Part shown: positions 1 to 8,565 of the stretch, in pieces
How the letters are laid out: each line of letters starts with the position of its first letter
Position numbering within the stretch: the stretch's first letter is position 1
NCBI GenBank assembly: GCA_017458125.1
Contig: JAFTGB010000041.1
Coordinates: forward strand, 1 to 64,000
Reading direction: 5' to 3'
Source of the DNA: Prevotella sp.
GTDB lineage: Bacteria > Bacteroidota > Bacteroidia > Bacteroidales > Bacteroidaceae
Length of the DNA stretch: 64,000 bases
Translations under genes and position numbers: made by a program
Notes under the pieces: model-generated
Seen by the model: the letters and a program-made list of their open reading frames with translations, nothing else
What the model was told of the DNA's origin: nothing
Database searches by the model: none

Positions 1-189
1 GGCGGTGAAGAACGAGGGCACGCGGACAACGTAGTCATAGTCCTTATCCTTGTATTCGTACATATCGGCATATGTAAGGTAACGCCCGAATACCTCCTTG
101 TGTGACTTCAACTCGGCACAAGAATGAATCCAGTCGATGCTCGCAGCCACAAGGATGATGGCAATGAATATGAAGATGGCCTTTCTCAT
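1..189 (-). CDS. Small secreted or anchored protein of unknown function (C-terminus outside window)
   Basis: Sixty-three codons are visible and the frame stays open to the left edge. The ATG (189-187) overlaps the TGA of the upstream receptor gene in an ATGA arrangement, so the two are probably translationally coupled. Residues 4-17 form a hydrophobic stretch (AIFIFIAIILVAAS), followed by a single Cys at residue 24, so it is either exported or anchored by its N-terminus. The rest is polar and rich in Lys, Asp and Tyr. I do not recognise the family. Coupling to the receptor suggests a cell-envelope role, but that is inference. Confidence 0.6.
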   Translation of the reverse strand, partial: MRKAIFIFIAIILVAASIDWIHSCAELKSHKEVFGRYLTYADMYEYKDKDYDYVVRVPSFFTA

Positions 190-2255
190 TTGCTTAGTAA
201 GATTCCTGTTTCTGTGTCCCGATGGTTCATGCTACGCTGAATGTCACGATATTTGCGACCAGACGAGAGATGCCATGTAAGGTTGAGTGTCAGCATATTG
301 CCGTAGTCACGACTATGCTGCGATACTTCCTTGTGGATATAGCGGCTAAGCACCTCTGTCTGATTGGTAAGCGGACGGGCACAGAAGGGATGCTGGGCGT
401 AGAGGGATAGGGTGATATTCTTCATCTGATAAGAAGCCGTGAGATACCATGCGGGGGCCTGATGTCCCCGATGCTCGCCCTCCATGAAGTTCCAGCCATT
501 ATCCGCGTATGCTGTCAGCGTCCATCGGCCAAGATAGGCTTCGACGCTGCCACCACCGTTGAATGCCGTATAGGTATGGCGATAGTCGTCCGTGAAATTG
601 AAGAAACGGTAGATGCCTCCATAGAGGGTGACGGACAAACGCTCTGGTATAGCCTCCCAGCGGTTATAGCTCTGGATGAAGAAGAAACTGCATTCGTTAT
701 CGGCATTAGTCTGTGTCTGATAGAAATGTCCGTCCCTGCGGGTGTATTTCTCCATGTTGCAGTTGGCATTCAGTCGCCAGTAGCCTTGTAACTCGCTCAT
801 GATTCTTGGCGTGGAGTAGGTCAGACGGAGATCGTGCGAGGTAACGCGATTGGGAGTAATTTCAGGATTGCCCACAAGAGTCTCCATTGCGTTCTGCTTG
901 ATAGATACATTGCTGACGAGTGCAATCTGCGATACGTGCTGCGATATCTCGAAGTCATATTTCGCCTTCAAGTTCCTGGCCAACGGATAGGAAACAGTTA
1001 GTTTAGGACGGAACAGCAGAAAACGGTCATTCCATTCTGCTTGTCGATAGTAGCGTGTACTCACACCCAGTCCTCCCATATAGCCAAGTTTGCCAAGACG
1101 GCCTTTCAACTGCCCGAAGAAATAAAGCATTGATGAACGCATGGAATTGTTAGCATTGGCATCACCCGAATACACATTATTAATATATTTCTGCCCATAC
1201 TGAGTACCCAAGGAGAGTGTGAAGGGCTTCAGACGGTTCTCATAGATGGCCTCTGTCCAGAGCGAATAGGTCTTACCTGTCACGTTGTAGGCATAACTGC
1301 CACCCTCGTTATGTTCTGCATGGCTGTCGGTCTTGATATATGTTCCCACGGCATTGGCCGTCAAAGACTGATGACGGCGGAAGTCGCGATGGAAATAGAG
1401 GTCGAGCACAGGCGATGAGGTACGGGACGAGGAATGGTCTTCGTAGGTCTCAAACTTAGTCCACGACCTGTGGGGCTGAATGTCGCGACGGGCTGAGAGT
1501 TTCGATTGGAACACATAGTTGGAGTCACTCAGGCTATAGGTGAGTTGGATGTTGTGATTAAGACTTTTGTTTTGCCCATCTAATTGCTGACGCAAAATGC
1601 TTCGTTTCTCCCCTGACTCCAGTTCGTATGTAGCCTGTTCTTCATATTCCATCCCCTTGAAGTTTTGGTAGCCCAGAGAGTAGTTCGATCCAAGCTCGCT
1701 CTTTCCATAGTTGAACTTCCCATAGACGGTCTCATCACCATTCACAGCAGTGAGTGTATTCGTGAGGTCTGCCCCGATATCGTAACCGCTGACGGGTTTC
1801 TTCACGATGATGTTGACAACATAGGCAATACCCTCACCATATCTGACTCCAGGATTGTCGATATAGTCGATATGCTGCACCGCCTTCATGTCGAGCGCCA
1901 ACAGGTCCTCTTTCGATGCCACGATGTCGTTGATGCGCACCTGCACGCTTCCAAGATTGGAGAGTGCCGTAATGGTATGCATCACTGGGTCGATACGCAG
2001 ATGAGGAAGTGTCAGTTTCGACAACAGCGAGTAGCCATTCGTTGAACTCTCTAATTGCTGGCGTGTGGGATAGATGGTTTGCCCATCCACTCGTTGTACG
2101 ACCTTCGAACCTTTTACAGTAACCTCTTGCAGCGTTTCTCCCTCCTTGATGTTCCTTCCCACGGAGTCATTTGCCACCTCCAGGGTCTCATTCTGTGCCT
2201 GTATTGTTATTATGGTCATCAGGCAAACCATTGAAATTAGAATCAGTCTTTTCAT
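186..2255 (-). CDS. TonB-dependent receptor-like outer-membrane beta-barrel protein
   Basis: 689 residues. There is a signal peptide (about residues 1-20), a short segment ending in ETLQEVTVKG (40-49) as is typical just before a plug domain, a plug region to about residue 150, then a long barrel of alternating aromatic/polar strands ending in a strand-like LTLNLTWHL segment near the C-terminus. Unlike the two receptors upstream it has no carboxypeptidase-regulatory-like domain before the plug. The family imports or displays substrates in the Bacteroidetes outer membrane; the substrate is not evident and no SusD partner is adjacent. It appears to have its own promoter (TACCTTTG on the minus strand, 2330-2337) and is followed by a 4-nt overlapping small gene. 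Confidence 0.85.
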   Translation of the reverse strand: MKRLILISMVCLMTIITIQAQNETLEVANDSVGRNIKEGETLQEVTVKGSKVVQRVDGQTIYPTRQQLESSTNGYSLLSKLTLPHLRIDPVMHTITALSNLGSVQVRINDIVASKEDLLALDMKAVQHIDYIDNPGVRYGEGIAYVVNIIVKKPVSGYDIGADLTNTLTAVNGDETVYGKFNYGKSELGSNYSLGYQNFKGMEYEEQATYELESGEKRSILRQQLDGQNKSLNHNIQLTYSLSDSNYVFQSKLSARRDIQPHRSWTKFETYEDHSSSRTSSPVLDLYFHRDFRRHQSLTANAVGTYIKTDSHAEHNEGGSYAYNVTGKTYSLWTEAIYENRLKPFTLSLGTQYGQKYINNVYSGDANANNSMRSSMLYFFGQLKGRLGKLGYMGGLGVSTRYYRQAEWNDRFLLFRPKLTVSYPLARNLKAKYDFEISQHVSQIALVSNVSIKQNAMETLVGNPEITPNRVTSHDLRLTYSTPRIMSELQGYWRLNANCNMEKYTRRDGHFYQTQTNADNECSFFFIQSYNRWEAIPERLSVTLYGGIYRFFNFTDDYRHTYTAFNGGGSVEAYLGRWTLTAYADNGWNFMEGEHRGHQAPAWYLTASYQMKNITLSLYAQHPFCARPLTNQTEVLSRYIHKEVSQHSRDYGNMLTLNLTWHLSSGRKYRDIQRSMNHRDTETGILLSK

Positions 2256-2329
2256 TTTAATATGATGTTTTAATCATTATAGCATACACACTTCCTTAGG
2301 AATCGTTCAGGCTTTAACATTCGCGAGTG

Positions 2330-2337
2330 CAAAGGTA
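2330..2337 (-). promoter_or_regulatory. Putative -7 box upstream of the 689-aa receptor
   Basis: Reads TACCTTTG on the minus strand, a perfect TAnnTTTG match. TTTG lies upstream at 2358-2355 with a 17-bp spacer, slightly short for the consensus. It would give a leader of about 70 nt. Confidence 0.5.
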
Positions 2338-2350
2338 CTGTCATTTATGC

Positions 2351-2391
2351 CTGACAAACGAATTTCTTTCCTGACATTTGTCTGACATTTG
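2351..2391 (-). promoter_or_regulatory. Candidate operator: CTGACA direct repeats
   Basis: CTGACATTTG occurs at 2371-2380 and again at 2382-2391 (11 bp apart, one helical turn). A third related copy, CTGACAAACG, lies at 2351-2360. The group overlaps and lies just upstream of the putative -33/-7 promoter elements of the receptor gene. Direct repeats at one-turn spacing are typical of activator sites such as those of LytTR response regulators. The regulator is unknown. Confidence 0.35.
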
Positions 2392-2397
2392 CCTATT

Positions 2398-2748
2398 TCA
2401 CATCTGATACACGCGGCTCATTTCGTCGGGTTCCATCGGGGCGATGGGTTGGCGAAGAAGAACGAGGTAGAAGCGGGGGAAAGTCTCTACGGGTGGATGG
2501 TCGGCAATGTAGTGGTCTATCTTCTTTCGGGCCTCGGTGCGCAGCACGTCGTCGTGGCAGGGCACGAGGCGTTCTTCATCCACAAAGGCGATGTGCCAGA
2601 AGGCCATGTAGCCGATGACGTAATGCTCTACGGCTGCAGCCTCGTCATTGTCGATGCCGGGGATGCAGGACAAGAGGGGCTGGCGAGCATTTTCACAAAT
2701 GCCCACCACTGCCCAAGAGAGATTTATGTATCTAAGATTGTTCTGCAT
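2398..2748 (-). CDS. Conserved 116-aa protein, copy 1 of a duplicated pair
   Basis: 116 residues, 12 nt downstream of the 769-aa receptor and in the same orientation. It is nearly identical to the protein at 5095-5445 over almost its full length (shared NLSWAVVGICEN, SCIPGIDNDEAAAVEHYV, FPRFYLVLLRQPIAPME). No signal peptide, membrane segment or familiar motif is visible, so it is probably cytoplasmic. Its repeated position directly after a receptor argues that receptor and small protein form one functional unit. Function unknown. Confidence 0.75.
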   Translation of the reverse strand: MQNNLRYINLSWAVVGICENARQPLLSCIPGIDNDEAAAVEHYVIGYMAFWHIAFVDEERLVPCHDDVLRTEARKKIDHYIADHPPVETFPRFYLVLLRQPIAPMEPDEMSRVYQM

Positions 2749-2760
2749 AGTTGGGATGTT

Positions 2761-5070
2761 TTAGAGCCTGTTCTTTTCCGCATTACCAGCACCCGTACCT
2801 TTGTACTTACTTCGGGTAGCGTTGAAGTTATACGTGAGTGATGCACCGATGTACTGCGTATATACATAGGCATCCTTGCCCATCGTGGTGACGGGATAGT
2901 AGCCCGTCCAGCGTTCACGGAGATTGCGGAAGATGTCGTTGGCAAAGAGGGCGGCGGTAAGGTTGCCGTCGAGGAAGGTTTTCTGCACACGGGCGTTGAC
3001 GTTGAACTCGTGGGCATAATGGTTGAAGCCGTAGTCGTGGCTGGTGGAATAGTGCAGATAGAGCATCGCCTTCGTGGTCTTGTCAATGGTGAACCAGTTG
3101 CGGAAGTTTATCTGCCATTCAGGTTCGTTGCGTTTTGTGGCGAGGCCGTATGCCTGCGTATCGAAGTTCTGCTGAAAGTAACTGAGGGTCAGCGTTGGGC
3201 TGTAAAAACCGAACTTGGGCGAGGCCGTCAGCGAGGCGTGGTAACTCTCGAACTTGTCGAAGTTACGGTTGGTCCAGATGGTAATCTCCGTTCCCTCCTG
3301 ATACAGACTGCCAAAGTTCAGACGCATATCCTTACTGTGGCTGTATCCTGCCGTGAAGTTCAGCCATGAGTAGGTGACATTGAGGTCGATGTTCTGCTTG
3401 ATGGATGGACGAAGCAGAGGATTTCCGCCCTCGTACTCATAACGATTGTCGTATTGCACGTTAGAGTTCAGAGACTGATAGTTGGGGCGATTGATGCGCT
3501 TGTCATAACCCAGCTGGATGCCCCATTTGTTCTTTTGCCAGCCGACGGAGAGATTAGGAAACAGGTCGTGGTATTTGCGGCTTGGCTCGGTCTGGTACTG
3601 ACTGAAAGAATAGTAGTCGGACGTGACGGTCTCGTAGCGCAGTCCGCCGTTGAGACTCCAATCGCCCAACTTCATCTTGTATTCGGCAAATCCCGCAATG
3701 TTGCTTTCCTTGATCTCATCATTGGACGGAGCCACTACCTGCTCCACATTGTCATAGATGCCGTGGCTGTTGGAGCGTGACATTTCCGTGCCAGCACTCA
3801 ATTCGCCCTTCCATATCGGATAGGTCAGAACCAGTTTCCCGGCCAACATATGGTTGCGGTTCTCGTTGTGGGTAGTCACGGTACGGTCGGCCAGTTGCAG
3901 ACTATGTTCAAAGGATGCTTGGTCGCGCACGTTTTTCTTCCAAATCCACGAGCCATTGAAGTCGATGCCGAGTTTGCCAACCTTGCCGACATAGTAGATG
4001 TTGGTTTCGTGCTGCGGACGGTCACTTATATTCATTTCAATAAATTGGTCAACCATTCCTTCGAAGGCGTTGTTTCGTGTGATGGTCTGCCGTGCCTGAA
4101 CCGTTCCACCCTCATAGAGCGAGCCGCTTAAAGTGTAGGAGAAACCGATGGAGTTTTCATCGTTGAAGTCGTAACTGGCTCCAATCTGCCCGCCAAGCAT
4201 GGTGTACCAGAAGTTGTTGGGACATACTTGTATGATGTTTACGTGATTACCGTTTGCCCTGATGTCAGTCGTTACTGTATTGTCCTCGGAATGGTTGCCG
4301 TTATTGATCATCATGTTTCCGAACACTTCCAAACCGCCCGTGTGGTATTTCACTGTGACATCATCGTAGGTTGTCCACTTCTCATTATATTTTACTTGGC
4401 TATATGCTTCCATGCTCACTCCATCGCCCTGATGCTTCTTCGTCTTGATGCGAATGACAGCCCCGACTTCCGCATTGTACTTAGCACCTGGTGACGTAAT
4501 CACATCCACGCTCTTGATGTCGGTGGACTTTAACTGTTTCAGTTCACGGGCGTTCTGCACCTTCTTGTTGTTGATGTAGATTTCAGGCGTACCCTTTGCA
4601 AAGACGGTGAAGTTACCGTCGCTGCCTTGTACTTGTGGTAGCATCGACAGCACATCGTCAGCAGTGCCGACATCCTTCAGCAGTGAGTTCTGAATATCGA
4701 CGGTCATACCTCCCGTGGTCATTTTGTATTGTGGACGTTCGCCCTTCACTACGACCTCACCGAGTGTTTGCGTGTCGGGCTGCATCAGGATGTCCCCCAC
4801 GTTACCCTGCCGTGCGTCTATATACCTTATTATGTAGCCTATGCTCGACACTTTTAGTAGCCCATTGTTGCGGTCGGTCTCAATAGTGAAAGTACCGTCA
4901 TCCTTAGTTACTGCTCCCGCAATGAAAGCAGAGTCGGAACGATTAAGAAATACGACATTAGCAAACGGCATCGGCTGGGTTTGCTCGTCAGTCACCCGTC
5001 CGCTGATGCTCTGTGCTGTCGAAGCTATCGCCACGAGGCACATCATGGAAAATAGAATCAGTCTTTTCAT
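2761..5070 (-). CDS. Outer-membrane beta-barrel receptor with carboxypeptidase-regulatory-like domain (copy 1)
   Basis: 769 residues. A signal peptide (1-19) is followed by a carboxypeptidase-regulatory-like beta-sandwich (about 21-98, ISGRVTDEQTQPMPFANVVF onward), the LGEVVVKG link to a plug (about 105-220, with DVLSMLPQVQ and INNKKV), and a TonB-receptor-type barrel. The first 110 residues and the last 20 are almost the same as in the paralogue at 5447-7753, while plug and barrel diverge strongly. This suggests that the ends are conserved or converted while the ligand-binding part diversifies. No SusD-like partner is present. The substrate is unknown. Confidence 0.85.
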   Translation of the reverse strand: MKRLILFSMMCLVAIASTAQSISGRVTDEQTQPMPFANVVFLNRSDSAFIAGAVTKDDGTFTIETDRNNGLLKVSSIGYIIRYIDARQGNVGDILMQPDTQTLGEVVVKGERPQYKMTTGGMTVDIQNSLLKDVGTADDVLSMLPQVQGSDGNFTVFAKGTPEIYINNKKVQNARELKQLKSTDIKSVDVITSPGAKYNAEVGAVIRIKTKKHQGDGVSMEAYSQVKYNEKWTTYDDVTVKYHTGGLEVFGNMMINNGNHSEDNTVTTDIRANGNHVNIIQVCPNNFWYTMLGGQIGASYDFNDENSIGFSYTLSGSLYEGGTVQARQTITRNNAFEGMVDQFIEMNISDRPQHETNIYYVGKVGKLGIDFNGSWIWKKNVRDQASFEHSLQLADRTVTTHNENRNHMLAGKLVLTYPIWKGELSAGTEMSRSNSHGIYDNVEQVVAPSNDEIKESNIAGFAEYKMKLGDWSLNGGLRYETVTSDYYSFSQYQTEPSRKYHDLFPNLSVGWQKNKWGIQLGYDKRINRPNYQSLNSNVQYDNRYEYEGGNPLLRPSIKQNIDLNVTYSWLNFTAGYSHSKDMRLNFGSLYQEGTEITIWTNRNFDKFESYHASLTASPKFGFYSPTLTLSYFQQNFDTQAYGLATKRNEPEWQINFRNWFTIDKTTKAMLYLHYSTSHDYGFNHYAHEFNVNARVQKTFLDGNLTAALFANDIFRNLRERWTGYYPVTTMGKDAYVYTQYIGASLTYNFNATRSKYKGTGAGNAEKNRL

Positions 5071-5094
5071 TTTGCTATTGAGTTTTAACCATTG

Positions 5095-5445
5095 TTACAT
5101 TTGATACATCCGGCTCATGCCGTCGGCTTCCATCGGGGCGATGGGTTGGCGAAGAAGAACGAGGTAGAAGCGGGGGAAGGTCTCGACGGGGGGATGGCTG
5201 GCGATGTAGCGGTCTATCTTCTGTCGGGCCTCGTTGCGCAGCGCGTCGTCGTGGCAGGGCACGAGGCGGCTCTCGTCGACAAAGGCGATGTGCCAGAAGG
5301 CCATGTAGCCGATGACGTAGTGCTCCACGGCTGCAGCCTCGTCATTGTCGATGCCGGGGATGCAGGACAAGAGGGGCTGGTGGGGATTTTCGCAAATGCC
5401 CACCACAGCCCAAGAGAGATTTCTGTAATGATGAACAGGTCTCAT
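5095..5445 (-). CDS. Conserved 116-aa protein, copy 2 of a duplicated pair
   Basis: I place the start at ATG 5445-5443, one nucleotide after the TGA of the 768-aa receptor. This gives exactly the same length (116 aa) as the copy at 2398-2748, whereas longer upstream starts would run into the receptor reading frame. The two copies differ at only a few positions (for example VDESRL against VDEERL, and MSRMYQM against MSRVYQM). No recognisable domain. Confidence 0.75.
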   Translation of the reverse strand: MRPVHHYRNLSWAVVGICENPHQPLLSCIPGIDNDEAAAVEHYVIGYMAFWHIAFVDESRLVPCHDDALRNEARQKIDRYIASHPPVETFPRFYLVLLRQPIAPMEADGMSRMYQM

Positions 5446-5446
5446 A

Positions 5447-7753
5447 TCAGAAGCGGTTTTTCTCGTCGTTTCCGGCACCCGTTCCCTTGTACTTCGAGTT
5501 GGTGGCGTTAAAGTTGTAGCGGACGGATAACTCAAACTTGCGGGAGTCATTGTGGGTTTCCTGATAGAGGGAGCGAAGGCCGTAGCGAATGTTGATGTGC
5601 TGCTGCGAGTTGAACAGGTTGCGACCACCGAGCCTCACCGACAGGCGGTTGTCGAAGAACGTCTTTGTAACACTCACGTCGGCCACGTATCCGGGCTTGG
5701 TAACGGTCATATTCTGCTGGTCACCCGTGGTCGTCACTTGCAGACAGACCGAGGCGGTGAGGGTTGGCGACAGTTGGAAGTTGTTGTTCGACTGGATGAG
5801 GCCGATAGGGTTCTTCGGGCTGAGATTGCCTACTGGTGACGGAATTTTGATCCAGTCCTTTATCACGCCAACGGTGAGTGACGGCTGATAGAGGCCAAAG
5901 CGGGGCGAGAGGGTGAGCATGGCACGGAGGCCGTCGGAGCGATGGACGTTGGCGCGGGTGATGATGGTGGTGGCCTCGTTGCCCGCTACGGTCTCAGCCA
6001 CATTTACAATCTCGTCGGTGGTATGCTTGTAATCGACGGCCAAGCGCATCCACTTGTACATCGCCATCAGCCCCACCTCGTTGCGTATGGTGGGCTGCAG
6101 CATTGGGTTGCCACTTTCCCAAGTAAAACGGTTGGCGTAGGCCACGTTGCTGCTCAGCATCCAATAGTAGGGTCGCTGAATCTTCATGGCATAGTTGACC
6201 ATCAACTGCACTTTGCCCGCCTTGGCCATCAGTGCGGCGGTAGGGAAGAAATGGTGATACGAGCGGCTCTGCTCGGGCTGATGAACGCCACGGAGATAGT
6301 AGTCTGTGCTGACGTTCTCGTTGCGAAGTCCCAAGCGCATCTGACCGAAGGGCAGCGAGCGACTGTACTCGGCGAAGAAGATGTAGTTCCACTCGCGCTG
6401 TTCCGTCTGTGACGTGGGTACTACCTGCTCGGGGTTCACATAGTCGTCGTTACGGTTGGTAATGTCGTATTCGGTACCCGCCTGTAGGTTGCCTTTCCAA
6501 AGCGGCCACGACAGCACGAGTTTCGATGCCCAGAGTTGGTTGCGTACGACGTTGGTGCTGGTCACAGTGCGACTCGTGCGCTCCTGACTCACCTCGTTAG
6601 TGAATTGCGACGTGCGGTCTTTGTGGAAAATGTAATCTGTGTTGAAGTCAATCGTTGTTTTGCCCACTCGTCCGTTATAATAAGCGTTGAGCGTATGCGG
6701 CATGTTAGAAGTCGTCTCCTGTTCGAGCTTGTTGTCGAGGTGGTCGTAGAAAGCCCCGTCGGCAGTCACGTCGGCAATGAAACTGCCCGTCATCTTGGGT
6801 TTCAGCCACGCCTTTGTATCGTAGCGGAAGCCCATCGAGTGCTGGTCATTGAACACGTAGTTCACGCCCGCCGAGACGTAGAACGAGCGGTGGTGTGTGT
6901 CGGAATTGAGTTGTTCGGTCATGTGCCAGAGCGTGTCGGCCACGACATCGAGGGTGATTGGGTTGCGCTGACGGTTTTGGTCATCGTTGTACCACACGCT
7001 GCCGAATACATCAAGACCATTGTGGCGGTAGTTCAGGTTCAGTCCGAGGTCGAGGTCGGGATTGTAGCCCTGGCGGTAATGGCTCTGCACGTCGCCACTC
7101 CAGCCCTCGCCCTGCTGGCGGCGGGTCTTGATGAGGATGACCGACTCCACCTGCGCGTCGTACTTCGCCCCGGGGGTGGTAATGAGTTCCACGCTCTTGA
7201 CGCTCTCACTACTGATTCTGTCTAGTTCGGATTTGTCGCGCAACTGCCGCCCGTTGATGTAGATGAGCGGTGTACCCTTGCCGAACACCTCTATGCCGTC
7301 GCCCTTCTTCTGCACGCCGGGCAGTTGCTGCAGCACGTCGTTGGCTGTTCCCGCCTTGCTCAGCAGCGTGTTCTCCACTGTGGTCAGCATGCCCTCAGTG
7401 GTCATCTTGTGCGTCGGCATCTGGCCTTTCACCACGACCTCGCCCAACGTCTGCGTGTCGGGTTGCATCTGGATGTCACCGATGTTGCCCTGTCGTGCGT
7501 CGATACACTTTGTTATATATCCTATACTCGATACTTTCAGCAGACCGTCTTGTTTGTCGGTGCTGATGCTGAAAGTTCCGTCATCCTTCGTTACGGCTCC
7601 AGCAATGAAAGCGGAATCGGTACGGTTGACGAGCACTACGTTGGCAAATGGCATCGGCTGGGCCTGCTCGTCAATCACCCGTCCGCTGATGCACTGTGCA
7701 GTCGAGGCTATCGCCACGAGGCACATCATTGAAACTAATACAATCCTTTTCAT
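5447..7753 (-). CDS. Outer-membrane beta-barrel receptor with carboxypeptidase-regulatory-like domain (copy 2)
   Basis: The chosen start is ATG 7753-7751 (MKRIVLVSMM), which begins a clean signal peptide and gives 768 residues, matching the 769-aa paralogue downstream. The frame stays open for another 67 codons, but those encode no signal-like sequence. Domains in order: signal peptide, carboxypeptidase-regulatory-like domain (about 21-98), plug (VLQQLPGVQK, INGRQLRDKS), and barrel ending YNFNATNSKYKG. Upstream lie two inverted copies of a 16-bp semi-palindrome (7842-7896), a likely operator. It probably heads the receptor / small protein / receptor / small protein transcript. Confidence 0.85.
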   Translation of the reverse strand: MKRIVLVSMMCLVAIASTAQCISGRVIDEQAQPMPFANVVLVNRTDSAFIAGAVTKDDGTFSISTDKQDGLLKVSSIGYITKCIDARQGNIGDIQMQPDTQTLGEVVVKGQMPTHKMTTEGMLTTVENTLLSKAGTANDVLQQLPGVQKKGDGIEVFGKGTPLIYINGRQLRDKSELDRISSESVKSVELITTPGAKYDAQVESVILIKTRRQQGEGWSGDVQSHYRQGYNPDLDLGLNLNYRHNGLDVFGSVWYNDDQNRQRNPITLDVVADTLWHMTEQLNSDTHHRSFYVSAGVNYVFNDQHSMGFRYDTKAWLKPKMTGSFIADVTADGAFYDHLDNKLEQETTSNMPHTLNAYYNGRVGKTTIDFNTDYIFHKDRTSQFTNEVSQERTSRTVTSTNVVRNQLWASKLVLSWPLWKGNLQAGTEYDITNRNDDYVNPEQVVPTSQTEQREWNYIFFAEYSRSLPFGQMRLGLRNENVSTDYYLRGVHQPEQSRSYHHFFPTAALMAKAGKVQLMVNYAMKIQRPYYWMLSSNVAYANRFTWESGNPMLQPTIRNEVGLMAMYKWMRLAVDYKHTTDEIVNVAETVAGNEATTIITRANVHRSDGLRAMLTLSPRFGLYQPSLTVGVIKDWIKIPSPVGNLSPKNPIGLIQSNNNFQLSPTLTASVCLQVTTTGDQQNMTVTKPGYVADVSVTKTFFDNRLSVRLGGRNLFNSQQHINIRYGLRSLYQETHNDSRKFELSVRYNFNATNSKYKGTGAGNDEKNRF

Positions 7754-7841
7754 TATTCTTGCGATTTTATTACGTTTGACATTTTTACTTGTTTGATATT
7801 CTTTTTCGATGCAAAGAATGTAAGAATCAAAGAGAAATCCA

Positions 7842-7896
7842 CTACCCAAATGGGTAATTCTGACAAACTTGTACGAAAAATTACCCATTTGGGTAG
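7842..7896 (-). promoter_or_regulatory. Candidate operator: two inverted 16-bp semi-palindromes
   Basis: CTACCCAAATGGGTAA at 7842-7857 and its exact reverse complement TTACCCATTTGGGTAG at 7881-7896, centres 39 bp apart. Each site is itself nearly palindromic (TACCC..GGGTA). They lie about 90-140 bp upstream of the 768-aa receptor start, directly upstream of where a promoter would sit. This is typical of a dimeric activator or repressor binding twice; no cognate regulator can be named. Confidence 0.5.
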
Positions 7897-7950
7897 CAAA
7901 AGAAGTTGATAACATAGGGATTTCATCAGAGATTGGGCTTGTTGAATTGT

Positions 7951-8301
7951 TCATTTACCAGTGATGTCCTTCCACTCGATGATTCTGTCTTTGTCTTCGT
8001 TACATACGATATGGGCGGTATGTTTCTCTTTTGTACCATCCGCAGAAACAACATAATAAATGACATTGGCAGAAAAACGTACTTCACCATTCTCTTTATA
8101 GTCTTCACAAAGGTACTTGCAGACAAATTCAACCATTCCGCCATCGGCATGCAGGGAAGCAGCATGCTTTACGACGGCTTCCTCAAGATTTTTGTTTTCT
8201 CTGTTACCATGACCAGGCATATTGATATGTCCGCTTTTCGCATACGCCCAGAGCATCACTATGGCGAAGCAACAGATAATATAAAACCACTTTCTTTTCA
8301 T
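7951..8301 (-). CDS. Small exported protein of unknown function
   Basis: 116 residues with an N-terminal hydrophobic segment (residues 4-20, KWFYIICCFAIVMLWAYA), so it is exported or membrane-anchored. The remainder is a small soluble domain (VVKHAASLHADGGMVEFVCK, YYVVSADGTKEKHTAHIV) with a beta-rich look. No family recognised. It lies upstream of the receptor block in the same orientation, but the operators at 7842-7896 separate the two. Confidence 0.6.
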   Translation of the reverse strand: MKRKWFYIICCFAIVMLWAYAKSGHINMPGHGNRENKNLEEAVVKHAASLHADGGMVEFVCKYLCEDYKENGEVRFSANVIYYVVSADGTKEKHTAHIVCNEDKDRIIEWKDITGK

Positions 8302-8565
8302 ACGCTTTTTATTTGATTATTGTCGGTGCAAAATTACCATGCAAATGCACCTTAAAACGACTAAATCGTCAAATAAAAAGTCTTAATGCAAGAAACGTAA
8401 CGCATTGGAAATCAATGGTTACGTTTCTCAAAAATCTTAATGATGACTCTCGGAATCTTAAACAACCCTTAATGTCTTTGATTCACGCTTCATCCATCAC
8501 GTTTCGGCCTTTATCCAACCAACTCGTCGGCGGGAGAATGTATAATCTTCAATTTTCAATCTTTC

